A stretch of DNA of 64,000 bases from Leptobrachium leishanense (GCA_009667805.1 CM019063.1:59876881-59940880); one strand, 5' to 3'; shown: positions 22,241 to 33,494, counted from the first letter of the stretch. A program made the numbers and translations. The notes: generated by a model not told the origin, from the sequence alone.

Positions 22241-23083
22241 AATTTTCACTCAAGATTCAACTTTTCGTCATGTGACGGAGAAAAAAAAAATGTGATTTGA
22301 GACAGGTGATGATCCGTTATAGAGTACTGACAATTTCTAGGAATCTCAGCTCCCTAAACAGCCTGTCGCTTCATGGAGTGCCTCGAGACAAATGTATTGT
22401 AACATCTAACGTATTGTAATTTGTGTAATGTTTTTAAAGGCGTATATAAAAGCTTTAAAATATGTCCTGAGAGCAGTGTCTGTTTTCATACGAAGGTTTC
22501 TGTTACTCCCCCAGACTTGTTATTTCCCTCAGTAAGGTCTCTAGGGATTGATATATTGATCTCCTGGCCCTGACGTTAATTAATAAGACAACACAAGAAC
22601 AAAGATATCATTGTGCCTTCCACATACAGTTGTCCTCAAAAGTCCCGTTCAACGACACACACTGAATGCAAATGAGAATAACAACCATGAAATATTGCAT
22701 CAGACAGCACACGGACTTCGGCTTTTGGCTATTAAGATTAGGTTCCAAACAAGATTCCCTTCTGTGAAAATATTCTGATATTTTGGTAAATATATCTTTT
22801 TCACCTACAAACTAGAAAGGAACGAATCCCATGTCTGTAAAATAATTCACAACATTTCATTTATTGGCTCTGTCAGTCAGAGAGTCAACTCAAGTTTGTG
22901 ACATCTCAATGCAAACTGCGTCCTTGGCATTGGGAAAAATTCAGAAAATGCTGTTTTTCATTCCGTGATCCGTATTCTGGAATGGAATTATCCTTTAACC
23001 TGGATGTTTGTAAACTATGGGCTCTATTCCACAGTTGGTGCTAATGTAGCGTCTCGATATGTAAACGTTAGTGCTAGGAGAAA
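22241..23083. other. Intronic stretch without recognised features
   Basis: AT-rich unique-looking sequence with no paired termini or coding similarity. Confidence 0.45.
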
Positions 23084-23324
23084 TAGACATGTGCATGGTG
23101 GTATTTTTTCGTTTCGGATTTCTTCCTTCAGTTTTTTTCGTTTCGGATCATTTCAGAAGTTTCCTTTCGTATCGGATCATTTCGTATCGGACTGCGATTC
23201 GTTAATTCGGATCGATTCGAAAATTTCGGACGGCCGATTTATGTATCGGAAATGCATCCGAAATAACGAAATTGGAAGTCTCGGCCTTAAACGAATTTCT
23301 GAAGAAACGGAATGCACATGTCTA
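23084..23324. repeat. Small foldback element with TTCGGA-rich interior
   Basis: TAGACATGTGCATGG at the left and GAATGCACATGTCTA at the right are inverted. The interior is rich in TTTCGGAT/ATCGGA and resembles the hAT-like element at 12477. No clear target duplication. Confidence 0.6.
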
Positions 23325-23329
23325 ATTTT

Positions 23330-23545
23330 AATTACTTGGATTGGGGTAAAAAAAAAAAAGATACCTCGCTTTAAAATATTTAGGAATCTGAAAATTTCAC
23401 CCAAAAACCCTGAAAATGCCTTAAAAAATTGAGTTTTTGCTGCAAGTGAAAAAAATAAACGGTTATATAAATATTTAATAAAACGGGAATATTTTTTACA
23501 GTGAAACCTATGGGATTATTTTGGTACCTGCTGGCATTTTTATTG
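23330..23545 (-). repeat. Tail fragment of the GGGTTATTC MITE family
   Basis: The A-run followed by CCTGAAAATGCCTTAAAAAA, AATAAACGGTTATATAAATA and CAGTGAAACCTATGGGATTA is the complement of the AT-rich tail found at 21310-21430 and 36890-37010. Confidence 0.5.
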
Positions 23546-23667
23546 TAGTATACCAGCTGTATTTTGTTTGAGACAATGTAAGCCATGAACTGGTCCATCT
23601 AACAAGAAAGCAATGTATGTTAGTCTTGTTCAAATCCACATGCGTGCTTCACTTCTCTTTTCTTGTA

Positions 23668-26600
23668 GGATTCCAATGCTGCATTAATTATACTGCAGAG
23701 AGGTGCTTCCCAGCAGTGTGTGGATTCCAATGCTGCATTAATTATACTGCAGAGAGGCGCTTCCCAGCAGTGTGTGGATTCATATGCTGCATTAATTATA
23801 CTGCAGAGAGGCGCTTCCCAGCAGTGTGTGGATTCATATGCTGCATTAATTATACTGCAGAGAGGCGCTTCCCCGCAGTGTGTGGATTCATATGCTGCAT
23901 TAATTATACTGCAGAGAGGCGCTTCCCAGCAGTGTGTGGATTCATATGCTGCATTAATTATACCGCAGAGAGGCACTTCCCAGCAGTGTGCGGATTCATA
24001 TGCTGCATTAATTATACTGCAGAGAGGCGCTTCCCAGCAGTGTGTGGATTCATATGCTGCATTAATTATACTGCAGAGAGGCGCTTCCCAGCAGTGTGTG
24101 GATTCATATGCTGCATTAATTATACCGCAGAGAGGCGTTGTCCCGCAGTGTGTGGATTCATATGCTGCATTAATTATACTGCAGAGAGGTGCTTCCCAGC
24201 AGTGTGTGGATTCATATGCTGCATTAATTATACTGCAGAGAGGCGCTTCCCAGCAGTGTGTGGATTCATATGCTGCATTAATTATACCGCAGTCCGCAGA
24301 GAGGTCCTTCCAGCAGTGTGTGGATTCATATGCTGCATTAATTATACTGCAGAGAGGCGCTTCCCAGCAGTGTGTGGATTCATATGCTGCATTAATTATA
24401 CTGCAGAGAGGTGCTTCCCAGCAGTGTGTGGATTCATATGCTGCATTAATTATACCGCAGTCTGCAGAGAGGCGCTTCCCAGCAGTGTGCGGATTCATAT
24501 GCTGCATTAATTATACTGCAGAGAGGCGCTTCCCAGCAGTGTGCGGATTCATATGCTGCATTAATTATACCGCAGAGAGGTGTTTCCCAGCAGTGTGTGG
24601 ATTCATATGCTGCATTAATTATACTGCAGAGAGGCGCTTCCCAGCAGTGTGTGGATTCACATGCTGCATTAATAATTATACCGCAGAGAGGCGCTTCCCA
24701 GCAGTGTGCGGATTCATATGCTGCATTAATTATACCGCAGAGAGGTGCTTCCCAGCAGTGTGTGGATTCATATGCTGCATTAATTATACTGCAGAGAGGC
24801 GCTTCCCAGCAGTGTGTGGATTCATATGCTGCATTAATTATACTGCAGAGAGGCGCTTCCCAGCAGTGTGTGGATTCATATGCTGCATTAATTATACCGC
24901 AGAGAGGCGCTTCCCAGCAGTGTGTGGATTCATATGCTGCATTAATTATACCGCAGAGAGGCACTTCCCAGCAGTGTGTGGATTCATATGCTGCATTAAT
25001 TATACTGCAGAGAGGCGCTTCCCAGCAGTGTGTGGATTCATATGCTGCATTAATTATACTGCAGAGAGGCGCTTCCCAGCAGTGTGTGGATTCATATGCT
25101 GCATTAATTATACCGCAGAGAGGCGTTGTCCCGCAGTGTGTGGATTCATATGCTGCATTAATTATACTGCAGAGAGGTGCTTCCCAGCAGTGTGTGGATT
25201 CATATGCTGCATTAATTATACTGCAGAGAGGCGCTTCCCAGCAGTGTGTGGATTCATATGCTGCATTAATTATACTGCAGAGAGGTGCTTCCCAGCAGTG
25301 TGTGGATTCATATGCTGCATTAATTATACCGCAGTCTGCAGAGAGGCGCTCCCAGCAGTGTGCGGATTCATATGCTGCATTAATTATACTGCAGAGAGGC
25401 GCTTCCCAGCAGTGTGTGGATTCATATGCTGCATTAATTATACTGCAGAGAGGCGCTTCCCAGCAGTGTGTGGATTCATATGCTGCATTAATTATACCGC
25501 AGAGAGGCGTTGTCCCGCAGTGTGTGGATTCATATGCTGCATTAATTATACTGCAGAGAGGTGCTTCCCAGCAGTGTGTGGATTCATATGCTGCATTAAT
25601 TATACTGCAGAGAGGCGCTTCCCAGCAGTGTGTGGATTCATATGCTGCATTATTATACTGCAGAGAGGTGCTTCCCAGCAGTGTGTGGATTCATATGCTG
25701 CATTAATTATACCGCAGTCTGCAGAGAGGCGCTTCCCAGCAGTGTGCGGATTCATATGCTGCATTAATTATACTGCAGAGAGGCGCTTCCCAGCAGTGTG
25801 CGGATTCATATGCTGCATTAATTATACCCCGCAGAGGTGTTTCCCAGCAGTGTGTGGATTCATATGCTGCATTAATTATACTGCAGAGAGGCGCTTCCCA
25901 GCAGTGTTGGGATTCACATGCTGCATTAATAATTATACCGCAGAGAGGCGCTTCCCAGCAGTGTGCGGATTCATATGCTGCATTAATTATACCGCAGAGA
26001 GGTGCTTCCCAGCAGTGTGTGGATTCATATGCTGCATTAATTATACTGCAGAGAGGCGCTGCCCAGCAGTGTGTGGATTCATATGCTGCATTAATTATAC
26101 TGCAGAGAGGCGCTTCCCAGCAGTGTGCGGATTCATATGCTGCATTAATTATACTGCAGAGAGGTGCTTCCCAGCAGTGTGCGGATTCATATGCTGCATT
26201 AATTATACCGCAGAGAGGCGCTTCCCAGCAGTGTGTGGATTCATATGCTGCATTAATTATACCGCAGAGAGGCGCTTCCCAGCAGTGTGTGGATTCATAT
26301 GCTGCATTAATTATACTGCAGAGAGGCGCTTCCCAGCAGTGTGCGGATTCATATGCTGCATTAATTATACCGCAGAGAGGCGCTTCCCAGCAGTGTGTGG
26401 ATTCATATGCTGCATTAATTATACTGCAGAGAGGCGCTTCCCACAGCAGTGTGTGGATTCATATGCTGCATTAATTATACTGCAGAGAGGCGCTTCCCAG
26501 CAGTGTGTGGATTCATATGCTGCATTAATTATACCGCAGAGAGGCGCTTCCCAGCAGTGTGTGGATTCATATGCTGCATTAATTATACTGCAGAGAGGCG

Positions 26601-26749
26601 CTTCCCACAGCAGTGTGTGGATTCATATGCTGCATTAATTATACTGCAGAGAGGTGCTTCCCAGCAGTGTGTGGATTCATATGCTGCATTAATTATACCG
26701 CGCAGAGAGGTGCTTTCCAGCAGTGTGCGAATTCATATGCTGCATTAAA
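23668..26749. repeat. 54-bp tandem array, about 57 units
   Basis: About 57 copies of GATTCATATGCTGCATTAAT, TATACTGCAGAGAGGCGCTT, CCCAGCAGTGTGTG. Recurrent variants mark subfamilies: TATACC for TATACT, GCGTTGTCCCGCAG (24135, 25123, 25507), an added CAGTCTGCAGAG (24453, 25330, 25712), CACATGCTGCATTAATAATT (about 24658 and 25916) and CCCACAGCAG (26431, 26605). Their spacing shows duplication of blocks of many units. With a 54-bp period, frames stay open on both strands: 972 codons on + and 295 on -, repeating an 18-residue peptide such as CGFICCINYTAERRFPAV. No start context, signal peptide or non-repeat domain supports a gene. Confidence 0.97.
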
Positions 26750-26815
26750 ACTTGTTTTGGATCATTTTGTTCAGGTTTGTTTTCATATAATTTTGTTACA
26801 TTTTTTGGCTCAGCG

Positions 26816-26940
26816 TTGCAAGGCTTGATCCTCCTATGCAACAGCGTGTGACTGGCCCCGTCGCAGCATCACAATGCTGCGATGGACACTGGAAGCCATG
26901 TCAGTACGGGCGCACCTAGTGCGCTCGTCTGACACGGGCC
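26816..26940. mobile_element. Family B MITE, right-end fragment
   Basis: CAACAGCGTGTGACTGGCCC, CGTCGCAGC and the terminus GTGCGCTCGTCTGACACGGG, CC followed by TTA match the right half of family B. The left half is absent next to the 54-bp array. Confidence 0.6.
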
Positions 26941-27050
26941 TTACTGCTCGACATCGACATTCCCTGCATTTTTTTAATTCTAGAATAAATTCATGAACAC
27001 TACAGTAACTTTTGTTTTTGCGCCATTTATTGGTGCGCTTGGACGGCTTA

Positions 27051-27475
27051 GGCTAGGGTCAGACTAATGCATTTTTCGCGTTGTCCGTGAAAAAGTGCGT
27101 TCGAACGAATGGACGCATTTTTTCACGGAATACGCGATAGCGGTCATACGATGTGCATTTTCATCGTGATTTTGTACGGATCATCAATAAAACACTTTTT
27201 GCGTCTGGACGTGATGTTGGCCGGACACGAGCAGCGTCTGACATCTCCTAATCACGCACACACGCCGCTAGCGGACGCAGCGCACTCTGTACATCCGTGC
27301 TAGCGGTTTGACGTTCTCGAAAAAATGCGTTCGTTTGCCACTTGCGTTGCGCGGCCGCACTTTTGTGCGGCCGTTCTTCGTATGCTGCCCGGCATTGGAC
27401 GTTATTTGCTGCTAGCACGGCCGTGATTTAGTGCTGCTAAACGCACGTTGATACTGCGTTAGTCTGACCCTAGCC
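27051..27475. mobile_element. Harbinger-like MITE, family A copy 3
   Basis: GGCTAGGGTCAGACTAATGC after TTA; GTTAGTCTGACCCTAGCC before TAA. The interior is the reverse orientation of copy 2 (AACGAATGGACGCATTTTTT, TTGTACGGATCATCAATAAA). Abuts copy 4. Confidence 0.85.
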
Positions 27476-27478
27476 TAA

Positions 27479-27904
27479 GGCTGGGGTCAGACCAGCGCAC
27501 TTTTAACGTGCGTTCTGGCGCACTTAATTACGGCCGCACTAGCAGCAAATGACGGGCAATGACGGCCAATATACGAAGTACGGTCGCACGAAAGTCCGGC
27601 CGCGCAACGCAAGTGGAAAATGAACGCATTTTTTCGAGAACGCAAAACCGCTAGTACTGACGTACAGAGTGCGCTGCTTCCACTAGCAGTGTGTGTGTGT
27701 GATTTGGAGACGTCAGACCCTGCTCGTGTCCGGCCAACATAACGTCCAGACACCCAAAGTTTCCTGGTTTGGATCCGTAAAAAATCACGCACGAAAATGC
27801 GCATCGTATGACCGTTTTCGCGAATTCCATGAAAAAATACGTCAATGCGTTCGGACGCACTTTTTTACGTTCGCGTGTAAAAATGCTTTCGTTTGACCCT
27901 AGCC
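27479..27904. mobile_element. Harbinger-like MITE, family A copy 4
   Basis: GGCTGGGGTCAGACCAGCGC after TAA (27476-27478), ending TTTGACCCTAGCC before TAA (27905-27907): a clean 3-bp direct repeat. It lies in the opposite internal orientation to copy 3 and shares the TAA between them, so one probably inserted at the edge of the other. Confidence 0.85.
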
Positions 27905-27907
27905 TAA

Positions 27908-28472
27908 GAGTATTCCTGATACAACAAATATTGCAATAATATATCTTTATTCCCACCGTCCCACGTCTCCTATAAATTCAGATATTGAAATAATGGGAAT
28001 GTAGTATCATGTGAATCTGAATGAACTGATGCCAGATATATAAGGTTTATGTGCATTTGTGATCCCTGGGAGAATTGGAGTTATGGTGATAAAGTGATAG
28101 TGAGTGTTTTCCCAAATAGAAAATAGAAAAACACTATTTATGGCTGGGATAACAATGTTACAACCAAAAGTAAAACGCCAAGAGTTAATCAAAATGTGAT
28201 GTAAATCTCTTACAATGAAACGTACTTAACACTAAAGTTCAGCATAGATAAATATATTTATATATATACACGATAATGGAATTTCACGAATCATGGAGTA
28301 TTTTGGTACATCGTTACACGGAGATTACATTTTTCAGATTCCATTAAATGTGTATTTATATAAACTACAAAACTCTGATACGGGGAGACAGGTCTCAGCG
28401 TACGAAGGATGCAGGGCAAGGGTTTGATTTGAAAGTCAGATTAAATATCTATGCAGAAATAGAAATGACTAA
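27908..28472. other. Intronic stretch without recognised features
   Basis: AT-rich with a TATATATA patch near 28256; no structure or similarity recognised. Confidence 0.45.
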
Positions 28473-28783
28473 GGCCGGGGTCAGACAAGCATTTCTGAGA
28501 GTGGAAGGAGCATCCGTGAGAGTGGACGTCCTTCTACTCTGACGCCCGTCTGGCCACCTCGCTGAGTGCAGTTAGTGCGCTCAGCTCTGCACGGCTCGAC
28601 CCGCCTGCGGAGGATCGCACTCTGGAGCCCGTCGAATGCACCTCTTGACTGGGAGCCTTTCAGCACGTCCGCTCTAGCGTGTGCAATTCGTGCGCATGCT
28701 GCAGCGTGTGGCCAGTCCCGTCGAATGTCACAATGCTGCAACAGGCGCTGGGAGGCACGTAGTGCGCTTATTTGAACCCGGCC
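28473..28783. mobile_element. Family B MITE copy
   Basis: GGCCGGGGTCAGACAAGC after TAA and GAACCCGGCC before TTAA. The interior has GTCCTTCTACTCTGACGCCC and CCGCCTGCGGAGGATCGCAC as in the other copies. Confidence 0.75.
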
Positions 28784-28894
28784 TTAAACAGATGTTTTTG
28801 TTGGCCCTAAAATCCGGTTTGAAAGACATTGAGGTGTGCCGGTAAAATTTAAACGAAAGCTAATACTAACATGAACTGTAACTAGATGACTTGA

Positions 28895-29032
28895 CTTATT
28901 ATTATTATGTCATCATTTATATGGCGCCAACAGTTTCCGCAGCGCATTACAATAACCAAAGGGAAGGAGATAAACGGACATATGATGGAAACAAGAGGGC
29001 CCTGCTCACAGGAGTTTACAATCTACATTACA
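28895..29032 (-). repeat. L2-type LINE 3' tail
   Basis: TTATTATTATTATGTCATCA, TTTATATGGCGCCAACAGTT, TCCGCAGCGCATTACAATAA and GAGGGCCCTGCTCACAGGAG are the reverse of L2 3' ends, and similar to 61885-62040 and 14590-14650. No coding part remains. Confidence 0.75.
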
Positions 29033-30800
29033 AATAAAAGCACATTATAAAACACACGCTGCTGTATTTTTCCTTTTAACCCTTTCGCTGCTGAGGCTTT
29101 TCCCGCCTCTGTGCTGAGCTCATTTTTACCGGTTTTGCTCATCATGTTTAAACGTGTTTTGAAGGCTTATTTTAGTATATGACCCAGACATATTATATAT
29201 CGTTCTTTCCGTCAGACTCGGCAGATTCATAATATGTCATTATTATATGTATACGTCATGTCCTGTCTGTATATTATAACAAAAAATGCAATAAAATATG
29301 AATTTTCAATAATTTACAATGTGTAAAGTGTTTTTTTTTCACATTTTAACATGCGAGCAATTGCGGTTATATTTTGGATGGGGTGCGCTTGTTCAAAAAA
29401 TTAGAGATGGGGTCTCGTTACATTTTTTTTGGGGAAAATTACGCGATTTTTAACAAACGCAACGCATACAAAAATCGTTAGTGCAGCATCATTGTTCACA
29501 TTATAATTGAAATGGGAACAATATTGCTGCATTAACGAACCAAAAAAAAAAAAAACTTGTTTCTTTTTTTTTTATTATTTTTTTTAAATATTTTTTTTTT
29601 TTTTTTTTTTTATTTTTTAAAAAACTTTTTTATACTCATGTTTTGTACTGTTGGAACGGCCATGCTCTGGCCGATCCAACAATACCAAACATTAACCCCT
29701 AACTGCCACAGATCGGGAGATAGGGGGTTCATTGGAACCCCCTATCTCCACCATTGGTGGCAGTTAGGGGTTAACTCCAAGACTGGCGTCATCGTGCTAT
29801 GCACGATGACGCCAGTCCTCAGGGGGCATTCCCGGAAGCTTGGCCGACATCCAAGATGTCGGCCAACTCCGGGAAAGGATCACGAACCGGCGCTTTTCGG
29901 CGCCGATTCGTGATGCGGCACCCATGGGGTTAATGCCAGGTACCATTTGGAAGGGCAGGCTGTGCCCTTCCAAATGGTGCCTGGGTTTACCCCCGCAACG
30001 CCGCCGATCGGGAGGGAGAGAGGTCCGAAGGACCTCCCCCCTCCCTTTCAGGCGCCTCCTCCGCACATGCGGGGGGGGGGGCGCCTGAATTAGGTGTCAT
30101 CGCGCCGCCGCGATGACACGCCGCCGCGATGACACCTAATTACTCCGGCGGCGGTTCCGGGTGCTGGGCTGACATCGAGGATGTCAGCCCGCACAGGGGG
30201 GGCCAGCGATCGGCCGGAACCCGGCCGAACGCTGACCCCAAAGGCAGGACACGCTCAGTGCGTCCACCGCATGGAACGTGACATGCGGTTGGACGCGCTG
30301 AGCGCGTCCACCGCAGCGAAAGGGTTAAATAATTGCATGTAAAAAGGAAAAATAAAGTTAGTTTTATCTCCTGTTTCCATTTTGTGGATTTCTCCCATAA
30401 TGCAACATTTACTAAACTCCTATGGTGAGTTTCACTTTACATCTGTGGTATAGCTTCTACAGTAGTGGAGAGGCAATGGGGTGGAGGAGCGAATGTTTGG
30501 TCAAGGTTGCAGGGGATCTATAGTGTTGTCTAGGCTGCAAAAAGTTAGAGATGGCAGCTGAATGAGATCAGACAGGGAGTTTAAAATACTTCTAATCTAC
30601 CCCCTGGTCATGACTTTTGACTGCATACACCACAAGGCAATCCTTATGAATTGGATTTTGGAGATCTGACCCATTCACTCCATTCTATGGCCAAAGCCAC
30701 AAAGTGAGGAGCAAGTGATGGAAAGATACTGGGGGGGGGACAGTTTACAACACAAAATATCACACAATGGATGCACCCAGTGACACATATAGAGAAAAAC
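29011..30800. repeat. Paralogue of the 18437-19264 segment, split by a transposon
   Basis: Left piece 29011-29079 and right piece 30325-30800 align in order with 18437-18960: CACATTATAAAACACACGCT, then after the insertion TTTTATCTCCTGTTTCCATT, AGAGATGGCAGCTGAATGA and one 42-bp unit near 30754. The 18-kb copy lacks the insertion and serves as the empty-site comparison. This copy has a single 42-bp unit against about eight there. Confidence 0.88.
29080..30324. mobile_element. piggyBac-like non-autonomous element with TTAA duplication
   Basis: 1245 bp. The left end CCCTTTCGCTGC and right end GCAGCGAAAGGG are perfect 12-bp inverted repeats, flanked on both sides by TTAA (29076-29079, 30325-30328). 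CCC-starting ends with a TTAA target fit piggyBac; Kolobok also uses TTAA. The interior holds a 29560-29620 poly-T tract, the hairpin GTTAGGGGTTAACTCC, GGCGCC-rich palindromes and a duplicated GCCGCCGCGATGACAC. There is no transposase frame, so it must have been moved by an enzyme supplied elsewhere. A related fragment is at 21455 and a short derivative at 30808. Confidence 0.88.
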
Positions 30801-30807
30801 CAAAGCA

Positions 30808-30928
30808 CATGTAAGATAAGGATCGCTGCAGCCCCCCCAGTGCGGATGTCAGCCCAGCCTCCGTGACCCAGGCAGGCACCGGTAAAAATGAGCTCAGCAC
30901 ACAGTGGTGAAATGGCTCAGCAGCGAAG
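30808..30928. mobile_element. Short derivative of the piggyBac-like element
   Basis: CACCGGTAAAAATGAGCTCA, GCACACAGTGG and GCTCAGCAGCGAAGGGG followed by TTAA reproduce the terminus of the element at 29080 in inverse orientation. The other end is unclear (GGATCGCTGCAGCC after ATAA). An internal-deletion derivative. Confidence 0.6.
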
Positions 30929-31294
30929 GGGTTAAGTCTGATATACTTGTTTCCTGCTGGTCCTAGTACTGGTGGAGTATCCCTTATCTGAAATGTTCAG
31001 GACAGCAATGATTTGGATTTTGGATTCTTTTCGCCATTAGAATATTTGCATATGATAATGAGATATATTAGGGAGGAGCCCCAAATCAAAATACCAAATT
31101 CATATGATTTATATGTTACGGTTAAAGCCCGAAGTGCGGTTAATCCTAGGATTACCCGGTTAATCCTGACATTACCCAGGCCTCATTAGCAAAAGTCCTA
31201 AGTGAAATGAAATTTGGGACTTTACCCGGGTAATCTGCAAAGTATCCAGAGGCCTCTGGATACCCCGGTTTTCTGCACTGTTTCAACCGGGTAA

Positions 31295-31714
31295 GGATAG
31301 GGTCAGACGAACACATTTTTCGCGTTGTCCGTGAAAAAGTGCGTTAGAACGAATGGACACATTTTTAGCAGTCATACGATGCGCATTTTCGTTCGTGATT
31401 TTGTACGGTTATCAATACACATCAATATCAACACTTTTTGCGTCTGGACGTTATGTTGGCCGGACATTAGCAGCGTCTGACGTCTCCCAATCACGCAAAC
31501 ACGCCACTAGCGGACGCAGCGCACTCTGTACGTCAGTACTAGCAGTTTGACGTTCTCGAAAAAATGCGTTTGTTTGCCACTTGCGTTGCGAGGCCGCACA
31601 AATGTGCGGCCGTTCTTCGTATGCTGCCCGGCATTGGATATAATTTGCTGCTAGCACGGCCGTGATTAAGTGCGGCTAAACGCACGTTAATACTGCGCTC
31701 GTCTGACCTTAGCC
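31295..31714. mobile_element. Harbinger-like MITE, family A copy 5
   Basis: GGATAGGGTCAGACGAACAC to CTCGTCTGACCTTAGCC with TAA on both sides. The right half is nearly identical to copy 6, including the shared variant CCTTAGCC, as expected for a tandemly duplicated unit. A small deletion removes sequence near 31366 relative to copy 6. Confidence 0.85.
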
Positions 31715-32284
31715 TAATTCGCACATTACCCGAGTGCCGCTGGATAAAGTGTGATGTGCAACGAAACATCGCACTTTATACGGGTAATCTGCAAAGTACA
31801 GGGCCGGATTAATGTAGGGGCGGATGGAGCGGCAGCTCCAGGCCCCTTCCATTAAATAGGCCCACAGCTGCCCCAAGAATAAACTGCTGGCCGACAGGAC
31901 ACACACACACAATCACCTTGTGGCTGGCAGGCCTGACACACGCAGACTGCAGCCGATGTAAAGGTGGATTATGTAGGAGGATTATTGTGAGGAGCAGCCA
32001 GTAGGTGGCGCTGATCAGCTGTTGAGGGAGACACACTGGCTGCTCCTCCCCATCCTCCTATCAAGTCTTCCTGTTTCCAGCCGCGTGGAAGGGCAGTGAG
32101 GAAACACAGAGCCGACCAGCAGCCAGGGGGGAAAGGCAAGATTCCCCTATCATTCTCTTGGGGTGAGCAGCGTTTCTTTTAATTTACTGAGCCCCCCACC
32201 CCGCAGCTCTCCTCTGATCTCACTTTGCAGGGAGGAGGAGGGGCTGGGCAGCATGCGGGGAGGGGGGGCAGCACACAGTGGAGA

Positions 32285-33120
32285 CAGAGGGTTTAAGGAG
32301 AAAGTGGGTCACACAGAGAAATGAAAAAGGGGGTCACAGAAAAGGAGAGGAATAAAAAAGAAGGGGGTCACACAGGAAAGGGGGTCACAGAGAGAAAATG
32401 AAAGGTGGTCACACAGAAATGAAAAAGAAAGGGGTCACAGAAAAGGAAAGAAATGAAAAAGAAGGTCACACAGAAAAGGGGGTCACACAGAAAAGGAAAG
32501 GGGGTCACCGAGAGAAATGAAAAAGAAAGGGGGTCACTGAGAAAATGAAAGGTTGTCACACAGAAATGAAAAAGGGGTCACAGAAAAGGAAAGAAATGAA
32601 AAAGAAGGTCACACAGAAAAGGGGGTCACACAGAAAAGGAAAGGGGTCACACAGAAAAGGAAAGGGGGTCACCGAGAGAAATGAAAATATAGGGGTCACA
32701 GAAATGAAAAAGGGGGTCACTGAGAAAAGGGGGTCACACAGAGAAATGAAAAAGAAAGGGGGTCACAGAGAAATGAAAAAGAGGGTCAGAGAAATGAAAA
32801 AGAGGGTCACAGAGAAATGAAAAAGAGGGTCACACAGAAAAGGAAAGGGGTCACTGAGAAAAGGAAAGAAATAAAAAAGGGGTCACACAGAAAAGGAAAG
32901 GGGTCACAGAGAAAATGAAAGGGGGTCATACAGAGAAATGAAAAGAGAGGGTGTCACAGAAAATTAAAAAGAAAGGGGCACAGAGAAACAGAAAAAAAAG
33001 AAAGGGGGTCACAGAGAAATTAAAAAGAAAGGGGGTCACAGAGAAATTAAAAAGAAAGGGGGTCACAGAGAGGTCTCACAGTAAGTGGGATGAAAGAGGT
33101 CACAGAGAGAGAGAGAGAGG
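32285..33120. repeat. Purine-rich tandem array with GGGTCACA units
   Basis: Dozens of irregular units of the form GGGGGTCACACAGAGAAATG plus AAAAAGAAA, almost all purine on the + strand except the TCACA/T positions. Unit length varies, so it is an expanded but shuffled minisatellite. Each unit carries GGGTCA or AGGTCA, matching the nuclear-receptor half-site RGGTCA. Long homopurine runs can adopt triplex DNA. Lysine/glutamate-rich frames are artefacts. Confidence 0.9.
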
Positions 33121-33182
33121 TCACACAGTGAGAGGGTCAGACAGTGATCATAGAGATGTGATGGGTGAGAGAGCGAGAGTAA

Positions 33183-33494
33183 GGTTGGTGTCAGACTAGT
33201 GTGAGAGTGGACGTTCCTTCCACTCGACGCAACCGTCTGGCCACCTTGCTGAGCGCAGTTAGTGCCCTCAGCGCTGCAAAGCTCGATCCTCCTATGGAGA
33301 ATCGCGTTTTGCAGCCCCGTCAACGCACGTCCTAGCACTTTGATGGAGAGGGCTGATGCACGGCTGCAGCATGTGCAAAATTCCTGCGAGCGCAACAGCG
33401 TGTGGCTGGCCCCGTCGCAGCGTCTCAATGCTGTGACAGACGCCAGAAGGCACGTCAGTTTGGGTGCACATAGTGCGCTTGTCTGACGCCAGCC
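33183..33494. mobile_element. Family B MITE copy nested in the hAT element
   Basis: GGTTGGTGTCAGACTAGTG after TAA (33180-33182) and TTGTCTGACGCCAGCC before TAA (33495-33497). The interior shares GTGGACGTTCCTTCCACTC and CTCCTATGGAGAATCGCG. A clean 3-bp TAA duplication supports a Harbinger-type origin for family B. Confidence 0.8.

Noticed and set aside
23617..26638. Possible large repetitive protein gene (up to 972 residues)
   Set aside because: All of it is the 54-bp tandem unit read in phase. Both strands are open, there is no non-repeat domain, and the frame begins and ends with the array.
23668..26749. CRISPR-like array
   Set aside because: The whole unit is conserved with no variable spacers, and the context is vertebrate intron. 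The same applies to the 52-, 42-, 39-, 30- and 19-bp arrays.
32545..33199. Lysine/glutamate-rich coding frames
   Set aside because: Translation of the purine-rich GGGTCACA array; frames change with unit-length variation.
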